This document shows, one piece after another, positions 1 to 9,303 of a stretch of 64,000 nucleotides of DNA. A model generated the notes under the pieces. It did not search any database. It had not been told where the DNA came from and saw nothing but the letters and a program-made list of their open reading frames with translations. Origin of the DNA: Pedosphaera sp. (GTDB taxonomy: Bacteria > Verrucomicrobiota > Verrucomicrobiia > Limisphaerales > SXQI01); assembly GCA_025359965.1 (NCBI GenBank), contig JANYDC010000031.1:95900-159899 (forward strand), read 5' to 3'. Made by a program: the position numbers and the translations under genes. Each line of letters opens with the position of its first letter. Position 1 is the first letter of the stretch.

Positions 1-1
1 G

Positions 2-553
2 AGCGAGGCCCGGGAAATGCCCGAGATGCCGGCCATAGGGGATGGCGAAGCCAGCGCGGTGGCCTTCTCCAGCGATGGAAAATGGTTGGCCATCGCCCGA
101 AACGACGCGTCCATCACGCTGTGGAATATTCCTGCGAGCCAGGCGGCCAACAGGCTTACGGGTCACACTTGGGATGTGGCAGGCATTGTGTTCTCACCGG
201 ATTCCAAATTGCTCGCATCCGCAAGTTGGGATCGCACCGTTAAACTTTGGGATATAAAGGGGGGGACGATTCAAGGCACTCTCACCGGCCATCCGCTGGG
301 TGCGGGCGCACTCTGCTTTTCCCCTGATGGACGCACTCTTGCGGTGGGTTCTATGGGCACTGCCGTAACCCTGTGGTCGGTCCCGGCGCAACAGGATTTG
401 ATGACTTTCCAATGGAATGGAGCTTTTCTCGGGGAGCTTTTCTTTTCACCGGATGGAAACCTCCTGGCTGCAGGAGCCTTCCCGCTGGCCGTAACGAGCG
501 GCTTCCCCATGCCCGATCGCGTACAATTCTGGCGGGGGACTCCCTCGGAATAG
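2..553 (+). CDS. WD40 repeat protein, C-terminal part (5' end outside window)
   Basis: Frame is open from the left edge (SEARE-MPEM...). Repeated 'FSPDG..LA....D..I.LW' blades, e.g. GHTWDVAGIVFSPDSKLLASASWDRTVKLWD. Confidence 0.85.
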   Translation, partial: SEAREMPEMPAIGDGEASAVAFSSDGKWLAIARNDASITLWNIPASQAANRLTGHTWDVAGIVFSPDSKLLASASWDRTVKLWDIKGGTIQGTLTGHPLGAGALCFSPDGRTLAVGSMGTAVTLWSVPAQQDLMTFQWNGAFLGELFFSPDGNLLAAGAFPLAVTSGFPMPDRVQFWRGTPSE

Positions 554-624
554 TTCAGAAAATCTCAGAAATTTTCCGAGCTTCGGTGCAACCTCATTCT
601 ATTTTTCCGGTAGCAGGCATTAGA

Positions 625-3600
625 ATGACAATTCCACAACCGAAACAACCTGACCGCAAAAATCATGAGCCGTCAGCGAACCTGAGTAAACGTCTTTACG
701 GTCGAGTGAAGTCGTTCCTTGTTATGGCCAGCATCTGGGGCGTTCTGACCGGCACGGCTTTTGCCCAATCATCCTACGCGCTCTTCGCCACGACGGTGGA
801 CTCGTCACGTCCAGCTCCAACCATGGATGGCGTATGCTCCACCGAAGAATATCGGGCGGCCTGGCGACTCACACGCCTGATCTACCGTCCGCAACTTAAC
901 TTCAGCCCTGCGCAGGCCTATCTTTTGACCAGGGGCTCGCAGCTTTTCGTCTGTCTCACCGGTCTGCCTGGGCCTGACCCTCAAAATCAATTCTCCAAAC
1001 TCTCCCTCCATTTCGATTCAAGCGCTGGCCGAGGGCCGTTGGCTGGAACAGACGCGCTTCGACTCGAACGCAGTCAGGCAGGGGTTTTCTTCACCTATCG
1101 CGGAGACGGGGCGGGGAACTTCGTCAGAACGACAAGCGAACAAGGGATCAGAACGTTCGGTCGAACAGACGGAAACACTTGGACGGTTGAGTTTCAAATC
1201 CCCTTGGACCTAATCGGTGGGGGCGCCCCCGGTTCGACCATCAGTTTTCAGATGCAGCATGAGGATGTGGGCGGGACCGGAACAACTGTTGCGTGGCCTC
1301 CGGGCAGTCGACCCGAAGTGCCAGACAGTTGGGCGACGCTTTATTGGTTTAGTAATTCAGGCGTAAGTTACCCCGAAGTCGATCTTTATTCGATCAACCA
1401 AGGGCTCTCAGTCGATGCGAATGCCGGGGTAGAAACCCATCTCATCGCCGACAAGGAAACCGTCGTCCACGCACAATTGTTCACTCGCGGAGCGGTCCGG
1501 CAAGTCTCCAGTTTTCAAGTGCGAGTCACAAGGATAAGCCCAGATCGCTCCCTGCCTGTTATCGTGAACGGGCGAGCAGCGCTTTCCGGGGTCGGGGGCG
1601 AATATCTGGCAGACACAGCGCAAGGCTCATTTCATGGTACGGGCGAATTTGCCGCGTGGCTGCCCCGCACCGCAGTGAATAAGCCCGGGGAGTATCTGTT
1701 TGAATCCTTGGTCTCGCTGGAAGGGCAGCCCGGCCCGCCTCAAGTATTGGTTCTGGGGACGAAAACCTTTCTACCCACCGGGGATCTCAGGCTTCTTGTG
1801 CAGCCTTGGAGAGTCCGCTTCCTGGGTGATGATACCCCGTGGACACCGGCTCACACTGCCAATGTGCCGGTCATGCTTCGCGATACGGCACGCATGTATC
1901 CCTTGAGAGCGGGAGTGGGTGTCATTGGGGACAACGCTCTCGATGTGGCACGCAGAGATGCGGCTGGCATCCGCTTTCGGCTGGTGCCGATCACCTCCTG
2001 CCTGGATTCGGACACAACTGCCGAGGAATGCGATCACCGCACACGAAGCCAGATGACCGACCGGATCAATTTTCTCAACGCCTATCTGGACCGTCAGGAC
2101 CGGGAGTCTCCCTTGCCGTTCGGGCTTAGAGAACGATTTGATTATGGCATGGTCTGCACGAGCTCCAGCGGAACGGGCGGTGGACAGGCCCAAACGGGGT
2201 GGACACCCCCATCCCCCGGAGTCGGGTTTGATGCTTCACCTACAGGGGGAACTTCCTACGTAATTGCGCAGGAAGTGGCCCACTGCCTCGGGCAGGTTGA
2301 ACCCGACAGCCCAAACTCCATGCCAGGCAACGCCGTCCACTCGATGAATCAGACCATACCACTTTGGCACGGGGAAGCTGCTGCTCACCTCATCAACCAA
2401 AACTTCGTGCAAATCCCACAATCCGCTCTTTACGGCACGAGCGCTGGAAACGTTGGCAACATATTTATGGAAGGCTTTGAATGGAATCGACTTCACGACC
2501 GACTGCTAAGACGGGTGGGTCTGGCTTCCAAAAACCAGGGAAACCGCGTGCAGGCGGCCAGCGGCAACAGCCCGGCCCCTACCCTGTTCCATCTTATGGG
2601 TCGCGTTGATCGGAAAAATGCGGTCACAGCGGAATACTCGCAGAGGGTCGATGATCTTGCCCTGCCGCTGACTCCGGAGAAGCAAGGCAGCCCATGGCAT
2701 TTCTTGCTTCTGGATAAGACGGGCAAACCACTCAATGGAACAGGCCTGAGCTTTGCCGTCGAATTCGACGAAGCTACCCATCACCACGATGATCCGCCTT
2801 CCGAGTGGGCTCCGCTCCAACTTACCACCATTTTGCCCGAAGGAACGCGTCGCATCGAAATCCGAAATCTGGACAGGCTTCTGTATTCCATGGACGTAAC
2901 GGACCAGCCTCCGGGGGTCAGCAATGTCGTCGCGAAGACACAGCCCGACGGGAATATACTGCTCACTTGGGAGGCTGCCGATGAGGACAGCGCAACCGTA
3001 TGTTTCAGTGTGTTTTACCTCGACCATCCGGGTGGTGCAAACATCCAGGAGGGCGCGCCCATTCTATTGATGACCGGCCTGCAGGAGAAATCATTCACCC
3101 TTTCCACCGAACTGTTGGCTGCGACAGAAAAAGGAACGCTCAGGGTCGTGGCCACCGACGGCTTCAATACCGCCCAGGCGGAAAGCAATCCATTCAGCAT
3201 TATTGCAAAACCGCCTTTCGCAACCATCAGTGGTCCCGTTGAAACCCCTGTGCCAGTGGGCAGGCCAGTTAGATTAATCGCCTCGGCCTTTGATCTGTCG
3301 GATGGGATGATTGGAGGGGCTTCTCTAGAATGGCGGGATGAAAAAGGCGCAGTGATCGGTACGGGTGAGTCGGTCGAGACCACCTTCAAAACCGAAGGTT
3401 CGCATGAGGTGTCTTTGAGTGTGAAAGCCTCCTCGGGACTTTCTGCCAGAACCAAGGTTCAGATCAATGTTATAGCAGATGCCGACGGTGACGGACTACC
3501 GAACGCCTACGAACAAAAGTTGCCATGTCTTTCTGATAAACTGGCTGACTCCTTCGATGACATCGATAATGACGGGCTTTCCTCACTTCAGGAATTTGCG

Positions 3601-4203
3601 CTCGGCACCGATCCCTGCGATCCGGATTCTGACGGCGATGGAGTGAGTGATGGCGACGAGGTCCGTTTGGGCAGCAACCCTCTCGATGCCAAATCCCTCC
3701 CGCGCGCGGACACACTGTTTGTCTCCCCTGCTTCCCTCCAGCTCAAGTGCGACAGCGGAGCCACCGTGAAAGCCACCCTCAATCTGCGCACTGCAGAATT
3801 GGGAACTGCTTGGCATTCTGGCTCGGATGCATCGTGGCTCACTGCGACACCTCAAGGGGAAGGGGGGATGATCGTCGACGCATTTGCTGATAGCAAGGGG
3901 CTTCCGGACGGAATTTACACCACCAAGATCTTGTTCCAGTCGGCTCGTGGTCAATCCCGCGAAGTGCCTGTAACCCTGGTGATCGGCAAAACTGATACAC
4001 CTCCGCAAATCGGCTTCCAAACCACAGCCAGCGGCGAAATCGTGCTCTCGTGGATGATCAGCCTTCTGCGTTTAGAGGCGACGGAGACGCTGCAATCTCC
4101 CAAGTGGATCGTGAGCGAAGCAATACCTGAACAGAAAACCGACCACATGGAGGTCACCATCAAACCTGACCAATCGCAGAAATTCTTCCGATTGGTCCAG
4201 TAA
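625..4203 (+). CDS. Large secreted multidomain protein: N-terminal CBM9-like segment, degenerate zincin-like segment, TSP3/EF-hand Ca-binding linker, BACON-like domain, C-terminal FxR tail
   Basis: The ORF track start (373) overlaps the WD40 gene. The in-frame ATG at 625 (MTIPQPKQ...) precedes a hydrophobic signal-like stretch ending TGTAFAQ. DADGDGLPNAYEQ / DIDNDGLSSLQEFALGTDPCDPDSDGDGVSDGDE are TSP3-like. 'SPASLQLKCDSGATVKATLNLRT...SWLTATPQGE' is BACON-like. Confidence 0.75.
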   Translation: MTIPQPKQPDRKNHEPSANLSKRLYGRVKSFLVMASIWGVLTGTAFAQSSYALFATTVDSSRPAPTMDGVCSTEEYRAAWRLTRLIYRPQLNFSPAQAYLLTRGSQLFVCLTGLPGPDPQNQFSKLSLHFDSSAGRGPLAGTDALRLERSQAGVFFTYRGDGAGNFVRTTSEQGIRTFGRTDGNTWTVEFQIPLDLIGGGAPGSTISFQMQHEDVGGTGTTVAWPPGSRPEVPDSWATLYWFSNSGVSYPEVDLYSINQGLSVDANAGVETHLIADKETVVHAQLFTRGAVRQVSSFQVRVTRISPDRSLPVIVNGRAALSGVGGEYLADTAQGSFHGTGEFAAWLPRTAVNKPGEYLFESLVSLEGQPGPPQVLVLGTKTFLPTGDLRLLVQPWRVRFLGDDTPWTPAHTANVPVMLRDTARMYPLRAGVGVIGDNALDVARRDAAGIRFRLVPITSCLDSDTTAEECDHRTRSQMTDRINFLNAYLDRQDRESPLPFGLRERFDYGMVCTSSSGTGGGQAQTGWTPPSPGVGFDASPTGGTSYVIAQEVAHCLGQVEPDSPNSMPGNAVHSMNQTIPLWHGEAAAHLINQNFVQIPQSALYGTSAGNVGNIFMEGFEWNRLHDRLLRRVGLASKNQGNRVQAASGNSPAPTLFHLMGRVDRKNAVTAEYSQRVDDLALPLTPEKQGSPWHFLLLDKTGKPLNGTGLSFAVEFDEATHHHDDPPSEWAPLQLTTILPEGTRRIEIRNLDRLLYSMDVTDQPPGVSNVVAKTQPDGNILLTWEAADEDSATVCFSVFYLDHPGGANIQEGAPILLMTGLQEKSFTLSTELLAATEKGTLRVVATDGFNTAQAESNPFSIIAKPPFATISGPVETPVPVGRPVRLIASAFDLSDGMIGGASLEWRDEKGAVIGTGESVETTFKTEGSHEVSLSVKASSGLSARTKVQINVIADADGDGLPNAYEQKLPCLSDKLADSFDDIDNDGLSSLQEFALGTDPCDPDSDGDGVSDGDEVRLGSNPLDAKSLPRADTLFVSPASLQLKCDSGATVKATLNLRTAELGTAWHSGSDASWLTATPQGEGGMIVDAFADSKGLPDGIYTTKILFQSARGQSREVPVTLVIGKTDTPPQIGFQTTASGEIVLSWMISLLRLEATETLQSPKWIVSEAIPEQKTDHMEVTIKPDQSQKFFRLVQ

Positions 4204-4231
4204 CTTGAGAGTGTTGCAAGAGAAACTGCTG

Positions 4232-5149
4232 TTAAGCTTCGGGGATTAGCAGCGGTTCGAGGGTCTTGCGGGCAATTAACAAGCCGGTGGTTTCCAATTG
4301 GAGACCACCGGGATGATCGCGATAGACTGGGTCATGCCAGCCTTCGATGTTTAGATCGTGAGTGTAGCCGGAGCGAACGAGCAGGTGGAGGATTTGCGCC
4401 CAATCGGACTGACCCAAGCCGGGAAAACGGTGTTCGGCCACTCCTGCATGGCAGATGCCGTATTTCCTCATGAGCGAATGGTCCACCCAGGCGTCCTTGG
4501 CGTGGACGTGGAAAATTTTACGGCCAAACATGCGAAGGTTTTCCAACGGGTCGATGCCTTGGCAGATAAGGTGGGCAGCGTCCCATTCGATCCCGATATT
4601 GGCATGCGGGCAGGCGTCAAAAAAGGCTTCCCACAGCGCGGGCTGACCAAAGAAATTGTAGCCCATCACAGAAAGGTGATGGAGGCCTTGGGGGCAATGC
4701 TCAAAAGCAATATGCACTCCGGACTGGTCCGCCTTCAAAGCAAGTGGGCCCCAGAATTCTAAAATTCGTGGAATGTCGTTGGTTGAAGATTGGTAGACTG
4801 GATTGCCGCCGCGTTGATTGATCACCGGATTGATGACTGCACCTGGGAAGGCTGACACCACAGGGATACCCAGCAGGGCGGCCACATCGATGGCGCGGGT
4901 CAATATCCGGCAGGCTGCTTCCGTTTGCGCGGGGTCGAGGGGATTTGCATAGTAGGCCGCAATGGCAGAACAACGGAGACCGAGCCCAGACCAAAGCGCA
5001 CGGGCACGTTCTGCTTCCGATTGCCAGTCAGATCCAAGGGTTGCACTCGGGTGCTGGCCAAAACGCACCCATTGAAAGCAGCGGAGGCCAAGACCATTAA
5101 GAAAGGTCAATTCCGATTCCTCCGCCCGGGCAAGCATTCCTAAACGCAT
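4232..5149 (-). CDS. Sugar phosphate isomerase/epimerase (xylose isomerase-like TIM barrel)
   Basis: Motifs ...IGIEWDAAHLICQGIDPLENLRMFGRKIFHVHAKDAW... and FEHCPQ, typical of the AP_endonuc_2/XylA-like TIM barrel family. Confidence 0.85.
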   Translation of the reverse strand: MRLGMLARAEESELTFLNGLGLRCFQWVRFGQHPSATLGSDWQSEAERARALWSGLGLRCSAIAAYYANPLDPAQTEAACRILTRAIDVAALLGIPVVSAFPGAVINPVINQRGGNPVYQSSTNDIPRILEFWGPLALKADQSGVHIAFEHCPQGLHHLSVMGYNFFGQPALWEAFFDACPHANIGIEWDAAHLICQGIDPLENLRMFGRKIFHVHAKDAWVDHSLMRKYGICHAGVAEHRFPGLGQSDWAQILHLLVRSGYTHDLNIEGWHDPVYRDHPGGLQLETTGLLIARKTLEPLLIPEA

Positions 5150-5205
5150 GGGTGCAGATTATCCTCCACACCCGTCGCCGGGAAGGAAACTCTCGACTGG
5201 AACCG

Positions 5206-8200
5206 TTAATCCTTCAGGTGGATGCGGTAGAAGCGGCTTGGTGCGTCAGGCAGTTGGGGCTGATAGATCATCATTTCACCATCACCGATCAGACTGTTCT
5301 CCAAAACGGTCCACTCAGGAGTGGTCAGTGTGGGCGAAGACTCAAGGCTGTAGACGGCATTGGTGCCAGTGGGCCAACGAAGCGTGAAGATGCCATCCGC
5401 GTGCAATGAATTGAGTTTAAGCTTGGAGCTGAAATCGGTGGGATTAGTCCCAGCCTTGAACTCGGCCATGTTGGACATGCCATCACCATCAGCGTCGGCA
5501 TCAGGTGCGGAAAGCATATTGAGGAGCGAACCAAAATACTTAATGCGCCATGCATCGGGAATACCATCGTTCCAAGGTTTGGCACTGCGGGCACTCATGG
5601 TGATCAGTCCATCAGAGGTGGTAGCAGGAAGAACGGAGATGCCGTTGGGCGATCCTGACATGTGCTCGATATGCACGAGGAACGCGGTGTTGGGGCTGGC
5701 ATTAGTGGGGATGTTGACACGGAGAACACCCACGATGGCAGAATCCTTAATCCCGGCCTTCGAAGTATCCAGCCATGACGCTGCATAAATATTGTTTTGC
5801 TCCACGCCACCCTGGGTGGGCTGCCCCATCTCGGCAGATGGAACGAAGCTAACTGGCTGGGTCAGTTGGGTGTTGCCGTCAACAGACTCAACTTTCAACC
5901 GCATTAATAAAGCACGGATGGGGAAACCGCCTTTGATCACCGCCCGGATGGGGATATCAACGACCTGGCCGGGAGAGACGACCGCGCCGTCTGCGGAAAA
6001 CGCAACCGATACCGCCTCTCCATTGCCTTCATCCAGCGCTTGAGCATGGACAACTCCGGCAACTCGCAAGGGATCGCCACGGAACAAATTGGAGACCGCT
6101 ACGGATTGGAGAAGCCCGTTGCTCCAGTATCTCTCATAGTTCACCAAAGCTGGATCAAGGGATCGACGGAACGCCACATAAAGATCGGCGACATCCAACT
6201 GACCATCTCCAAACCCAATTTCATTTACGATTCGGTCATTGCCATCACTATTCACAAACGAACCCGCCGCATTCAAATAAGTTGGAGCGAGAAAGAAGTT
6301 CGTGGTGGTAACCAAATTAGTAAGCACCGCGATGTTGGTGACCGCAAAATCATTGGTGGTAAACCCGCTGATATTGGTGACGGTCACCAAATTAGTGGTG
6401 ATGATGTCGTTGGTGACGAAGGTCAGATTGGTGGTGATATCCTGAACATTGGTGGATGAGACCAGGTTTGTAACCACGTCAACAAGATTGGTCACCAAAA
6501 CGAAGGTGGTTGCGTCCAAATAATTGGTAGTCACCACGTAATTCGTGAGCACCTCGTAAAGATTCGTGGTGATCAGATTGGTTGAGAAGGCAAAGTTGGT
6601 GGTGACGATAGGATTCGTCAGGTAATCGGCAAAATTCACCACATCGAAATTCGTGGTCAGATTGACGATATTTGTCACGAAGATGTTGGTGACAATGGCC
6701 AGATTTGTGAAAATGGTCAGGTTGGTGGTGAAGCCGGTGATGTTGGTGGTGACGCAACAAGTGTCCATCGCGTCCAGCATGTCACTTCCGGGAGGGGGCA
6801 GATTGAGTCCGTAAGCCACGGATTGATGAAGTTGCTCAAGGTCGTTGTTGACGATTGTGTTGTCGCCAAAATCGCCCGCGTTGAACCACCGGAAAGGGGC
6901 GACATCGCCCACCAAGTAGTGCCGGCTGGCCACAGTGACGGTCTGCACGGCCTTGATCGGAACGGTGGGATCGGAGCCGTTCGGAGCCTCAATGAGCACA
7001 TCCTCTGAAACGCCATCTGAATTGCCGGAAGCCCTGCCGATTTTCATCTGATAAGTGTCGCCAATGGCTGCGGAACCCGGAACCACAAAGGAAGCGGCGC
7101 CCATCACCACTTTACGGTTCTTGCTGGAGAAAATGGTGTCGTGAGGCTGTGAATAGCTGATTAGATCCTGAGCTGAGGTGTCGTATAGATTCTTACTGCC
7201 GGCACGTTCAAGCCAACCCACTCCAATCAGGTTTTCCGCAAAATCATAGGTGAAAAGGTTTGTGAACACCGGCACTTGATTGGTGAAGAAAACCGTGTTG
7301 GTGACATTGTTGATGACCTGCTGAAAACTGCTGATGGAATTCAACAGACCAACGTAGGCTGCATTGGTGATTGTCAGGTAGTTATCACCAAACTTTTGCT
7401 TGAGACTGGAGGTGAAAGAGAGGCTGTAATCCGAGTTGAACGCCGGAGCCGGACCCGTCAGGTTCTCAACCTTTAGATTGAAACTCATGCCGTAGATTTT
7501 CTGATTCGGCAGGGTGGTAAGTGTCACTGGAGCGTAAAAGCGCTGGCCAGGCGCAGCCACAAACTCGCTGGATGCCTCTCCACCGCTAAACCCAAGGCTG
7601 ATTCGGTTATTGATGAAATTTGTAGGGGAGAACGTGGCGCTGGCCGTTTGGCTGGAAGCAAAGTTATCCAGGTAACCGCGCGCCTTAACCACCAAATTGC
7701 TTCTACCGATCACGAGACCAATTTTTTCGGAGTTGAAAATGGGGCCGTGAGTCGCAGGATTTACTCCGGGCACGTTGGAAGGATCGCTTCCATCCAGAGT
7801 GTAATACATTTGAGCATTGGTGGTGCTGTTGAGGAAGGTAATGTTCCCCGGTGTGGAGACGGCATCAATGCTCGGGGTTGCCACTTGAAACCGGAAGGTG
7901 GCCTCCACAATCCCACTGGCGGTTCGGCCGGGCGCGGAGCTAAGCGCCTTTACAGTGAGAATGGGTAACTGACCGGTCAGCGTCGCCGGACGTTTCGACG
8001 GGGGGAGTCCATCGAAGTACTCCGGGGCAGTGGGTGAATTCACATCCGGTTTGGGGAGCAAATCCGGATCAAACACGTTGGTTCTTCCAGGACCCGCCGT
8101 CCAAAGATGGCGGACATTTGGTTCGCCGCGTATGCCAATGGTCACATCATTATTGAAGATCGAATCGGTCACGGGGAATAGTTTTAGCACTTCGCTGCCC

Positions 8201-9258
8201 GAAGTAGGGTCCACAATGACTTGAATGTAGCCGATGGCGGGGTCGGTAATGCGCGGAGGCACGGGGCTCACCAGAATCTGACGAACGGCGCGGTTCAACT
8301 CGTCGACCAAAAGAAAGCCGGTTGAAAACCTTACCAACGACGCAGGAGAATTGAAACGCGCAGCTGAGAGCAATCCATCGGCAAAACCCGAGGTTCCAGG
8401 AAGGCCTGCATAGGTCTGGACGGAATACCCTCCGATTTCGGGATCGGTAAAGACACGACGTAGCGAATGATTCTCGGAGTCGGTAATGAGCAAACCGAAA
8501 TTGGTTCCAAGCCAGATGACTCCGTCAGGCAAACTGAAAGAAGCGTCAAGACTGGCCTCGGCATCCAAGGCGCCTATGGATCCTGAACCGGCAAATACGC
8601 TCACCATCCCGTTGGTATCCACGGCGCGAATCAGATTGGCCGCGCGATCGGCCACGAACAGCCGTCCATCGTCCGCCATGTCGATCCCGGAAGGACCGGA
8701 AAAACCCGTGGCATAAGTGGTGACGGAGTCTGAGTTATCCAATCGCCGGATGTTCTTTGAGCGAAAATCCGAGATGAAGATATTGCCGAGTTTATCAAGC
8801 GCCAGTCCGCGTGGAAGACGGAACTGGGCGATGCTGCCCGGTCCATCCAACTGACCCGAAACACCCGTTCCCGCCAGAGTGGTGACAGTGCCGCTCGCCA
8901 GGTCAATGAAGCGAAGGGAGTGGTTGCCCGAATCGGCCACCACCAAACCGCCGCGTGCGTAAATGATCCCATGCGGATCGTTGAAGCGGGCTTGAGCCAG
9001 AGTTCCATCCACATGGTCAGCCACGCCGGATTTACCGGCGAGGACTGTGTATTCCCCGGTGGACATCCTGAAGCGGAAGATGCGCTGGGTGGCCGGATCG
9101 GTCATGTACAGATTGTCATCCGGGTCGGCGGCCACGCCGTAGGGCTCCAAGGGCCCTGATGTCGGCGAGGTACTGCGCACAATCGTGCTGACTGTTTGCG
9201 CCATCCCCTGCCCGACAAGGGCGGTAAGCAGCCAAAGGAATGCCAATCTAAGTTTCAT
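5206..9258 (-). CDS. Giant secreted NHL-repeat protein with chitobiase-C-like, cohesin-like and split dockerin-like modules, a TN-rich insertion, and a TSP3/FYR C-terminus (paralogue 4)
   Basis: Signal-like start MKLRLAFLWLLTALVGQGMAQ (in-frame ATG at 9258; ORF open to 9297). NHL blades (GVADGLL..ARFN.P.G). YYTLDGSDPS (CHB_HEX_C-like). YLVGD...NAGDFGDN and FGDGQLDVADL (dockerin-like). DADADGDGMSNMAEFKAGTNP. Ends SRFYRIHLKD. Confidence 0.85.
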   Translation of the reverse strand: MKLRLAFLWLLTALVGQGMAQTVSTIVRSTSPTSGPLEPYGVAADPDDNLYMTDPATQRIFRFRMSTGEYTVLAGKSGVADHVDGTLAQARFNDPHGIIYARGGLVVADSGNHSLRFIDLASGTVTTLAGTGVSGQLDGPGSIAQFRLPRGLALDKLGNIFISDFRSKNIRRLDNSDSVTTYATGFSGPSGIDMADDGRLFVADRAANLIRAVDTNGMVSVFAGSGSIGALDAEASLDASFSLPDGVIWLGTNFGLLITDSENHSLRRVFTDPEIGGYSVQTYAGLPGTSGFADGLLSAARFNSPASLVRFSTGFLLVDELNRAVRQILVSPVPPRITDPAIGYIQVIVDPTSGSEVLKLFPVTDSIFNNDVTIGIRGEPNVRHLWTAGPGRTNVFDPDLLPKPDVNSPTAPEYFDGLPPSKRPATLTGQLPILTVKALSSAPGRTASGIVEATFRFQVATPSIDAVSTPGNITFLNSTTNAQMYYTLDGSDPSNVPGVNPATHGPIFNSEKIGLVIGRSNLVVKARGYLDNFASSQTASATFSPTNFINNRISLGFSGGEASSEFVAAPGQRFYAPVTLTTLPNQKIYGMSFNLKVENLTGPAPAFNSDYSLSFTSSLKQKFGDNYLTITNAAYVGLLNSISSFQQVINNVTNTVFFTNQVPVFTNLFTYDFAENLIGVGWLERAGSKNLYDTSAQDLISYSQPHDTIFSSKNRKVVMGAASFVVPGSAAIGDTYQMKIGRASGNSDGVSEDVLIEAPNGSDPTVPIKAVQTVTVASRHYLVGDVAPFRWFNAGDFGDNTIVNNDLEQLHQSVAYGLNLPPPGSDMLDAMDTCCVTTNITGFTTNLTIFTNLAIVTNIFVTNIVNLTTNFDVVNFADYLTNPIVTTNFAFSTNLITTNLYEVLTNYVVTTNYLDATTFVLVTNLVDVVTNLVSSTNVQDITTNLTFVTNDIITTNLVTVTNISGFTTNDFAVTNIAVLTNLVTTTNFFLAPTYLNAAGSFVNSDGNDRIVNEIGFGDGQLDVADLYVAFRRSLDPALVNYERYWSNGLLQSVAVSNLFRGDPLRVAGVVHAQALDEGNGEAVSVAFSADGAVVSPGQVVDIPIRAVIKGGFPIRALLMRLKVESVDGNTQLTQPVSFVPSAEMGQPTQGGVEQNNIYAASWLDTSKAGIKDSAIVGVLRVNIPTNASPNTAFLVHIEHMSGSPNGISVLPATTSDGLITMSARSAKPWNDGIPDAWRIKYFGSLLNMLSAPDADADGDGMSNMAEFKAGTNPTDFSSKLKLNSLHADGIFTLRWPTGTNAVYSLESSPTLTTPEWTVLENSLIGDGEMMIYQPQLPDAPSRFYRIHLKD
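6295..6757 (-). repeat. Coding (T)TN-rich low-complexity insertion, ~154 aa with 23 TN dipeptides
   Basis: Read directly from the protein: VTTNITGFTTNLTIFTNLAIVTNIFVTN...ITTNLVTVTNISGFTTNDFAVTNIAVLTNLVTTTNFF. At DNA level, repeated ttggtggt/ttggtga units on the + strand. Confidence 0.93.
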
Positions 9259-9303
9259 GATATTTCGCAGTTCACCCACTGGAGACATTGATCCCACGAC
9301 TCT

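Noticed and set aside
373-624. N-terminal extension of the 1276-aa ORF (373-624)
   Set aside because: It overlaps the WD40 gene in another frame, and the extension has no signal or domain. The ATG at 625 gives a normal exported N-terminus.
6040-6459. 139-aa + strand ORF antisense to the TN-rich block
   Set aside because: Open only because the degenerate ttggtg repeat lacks stops in that frame; its Gly/Asp-rich translation is the antisense of the TN repeat.
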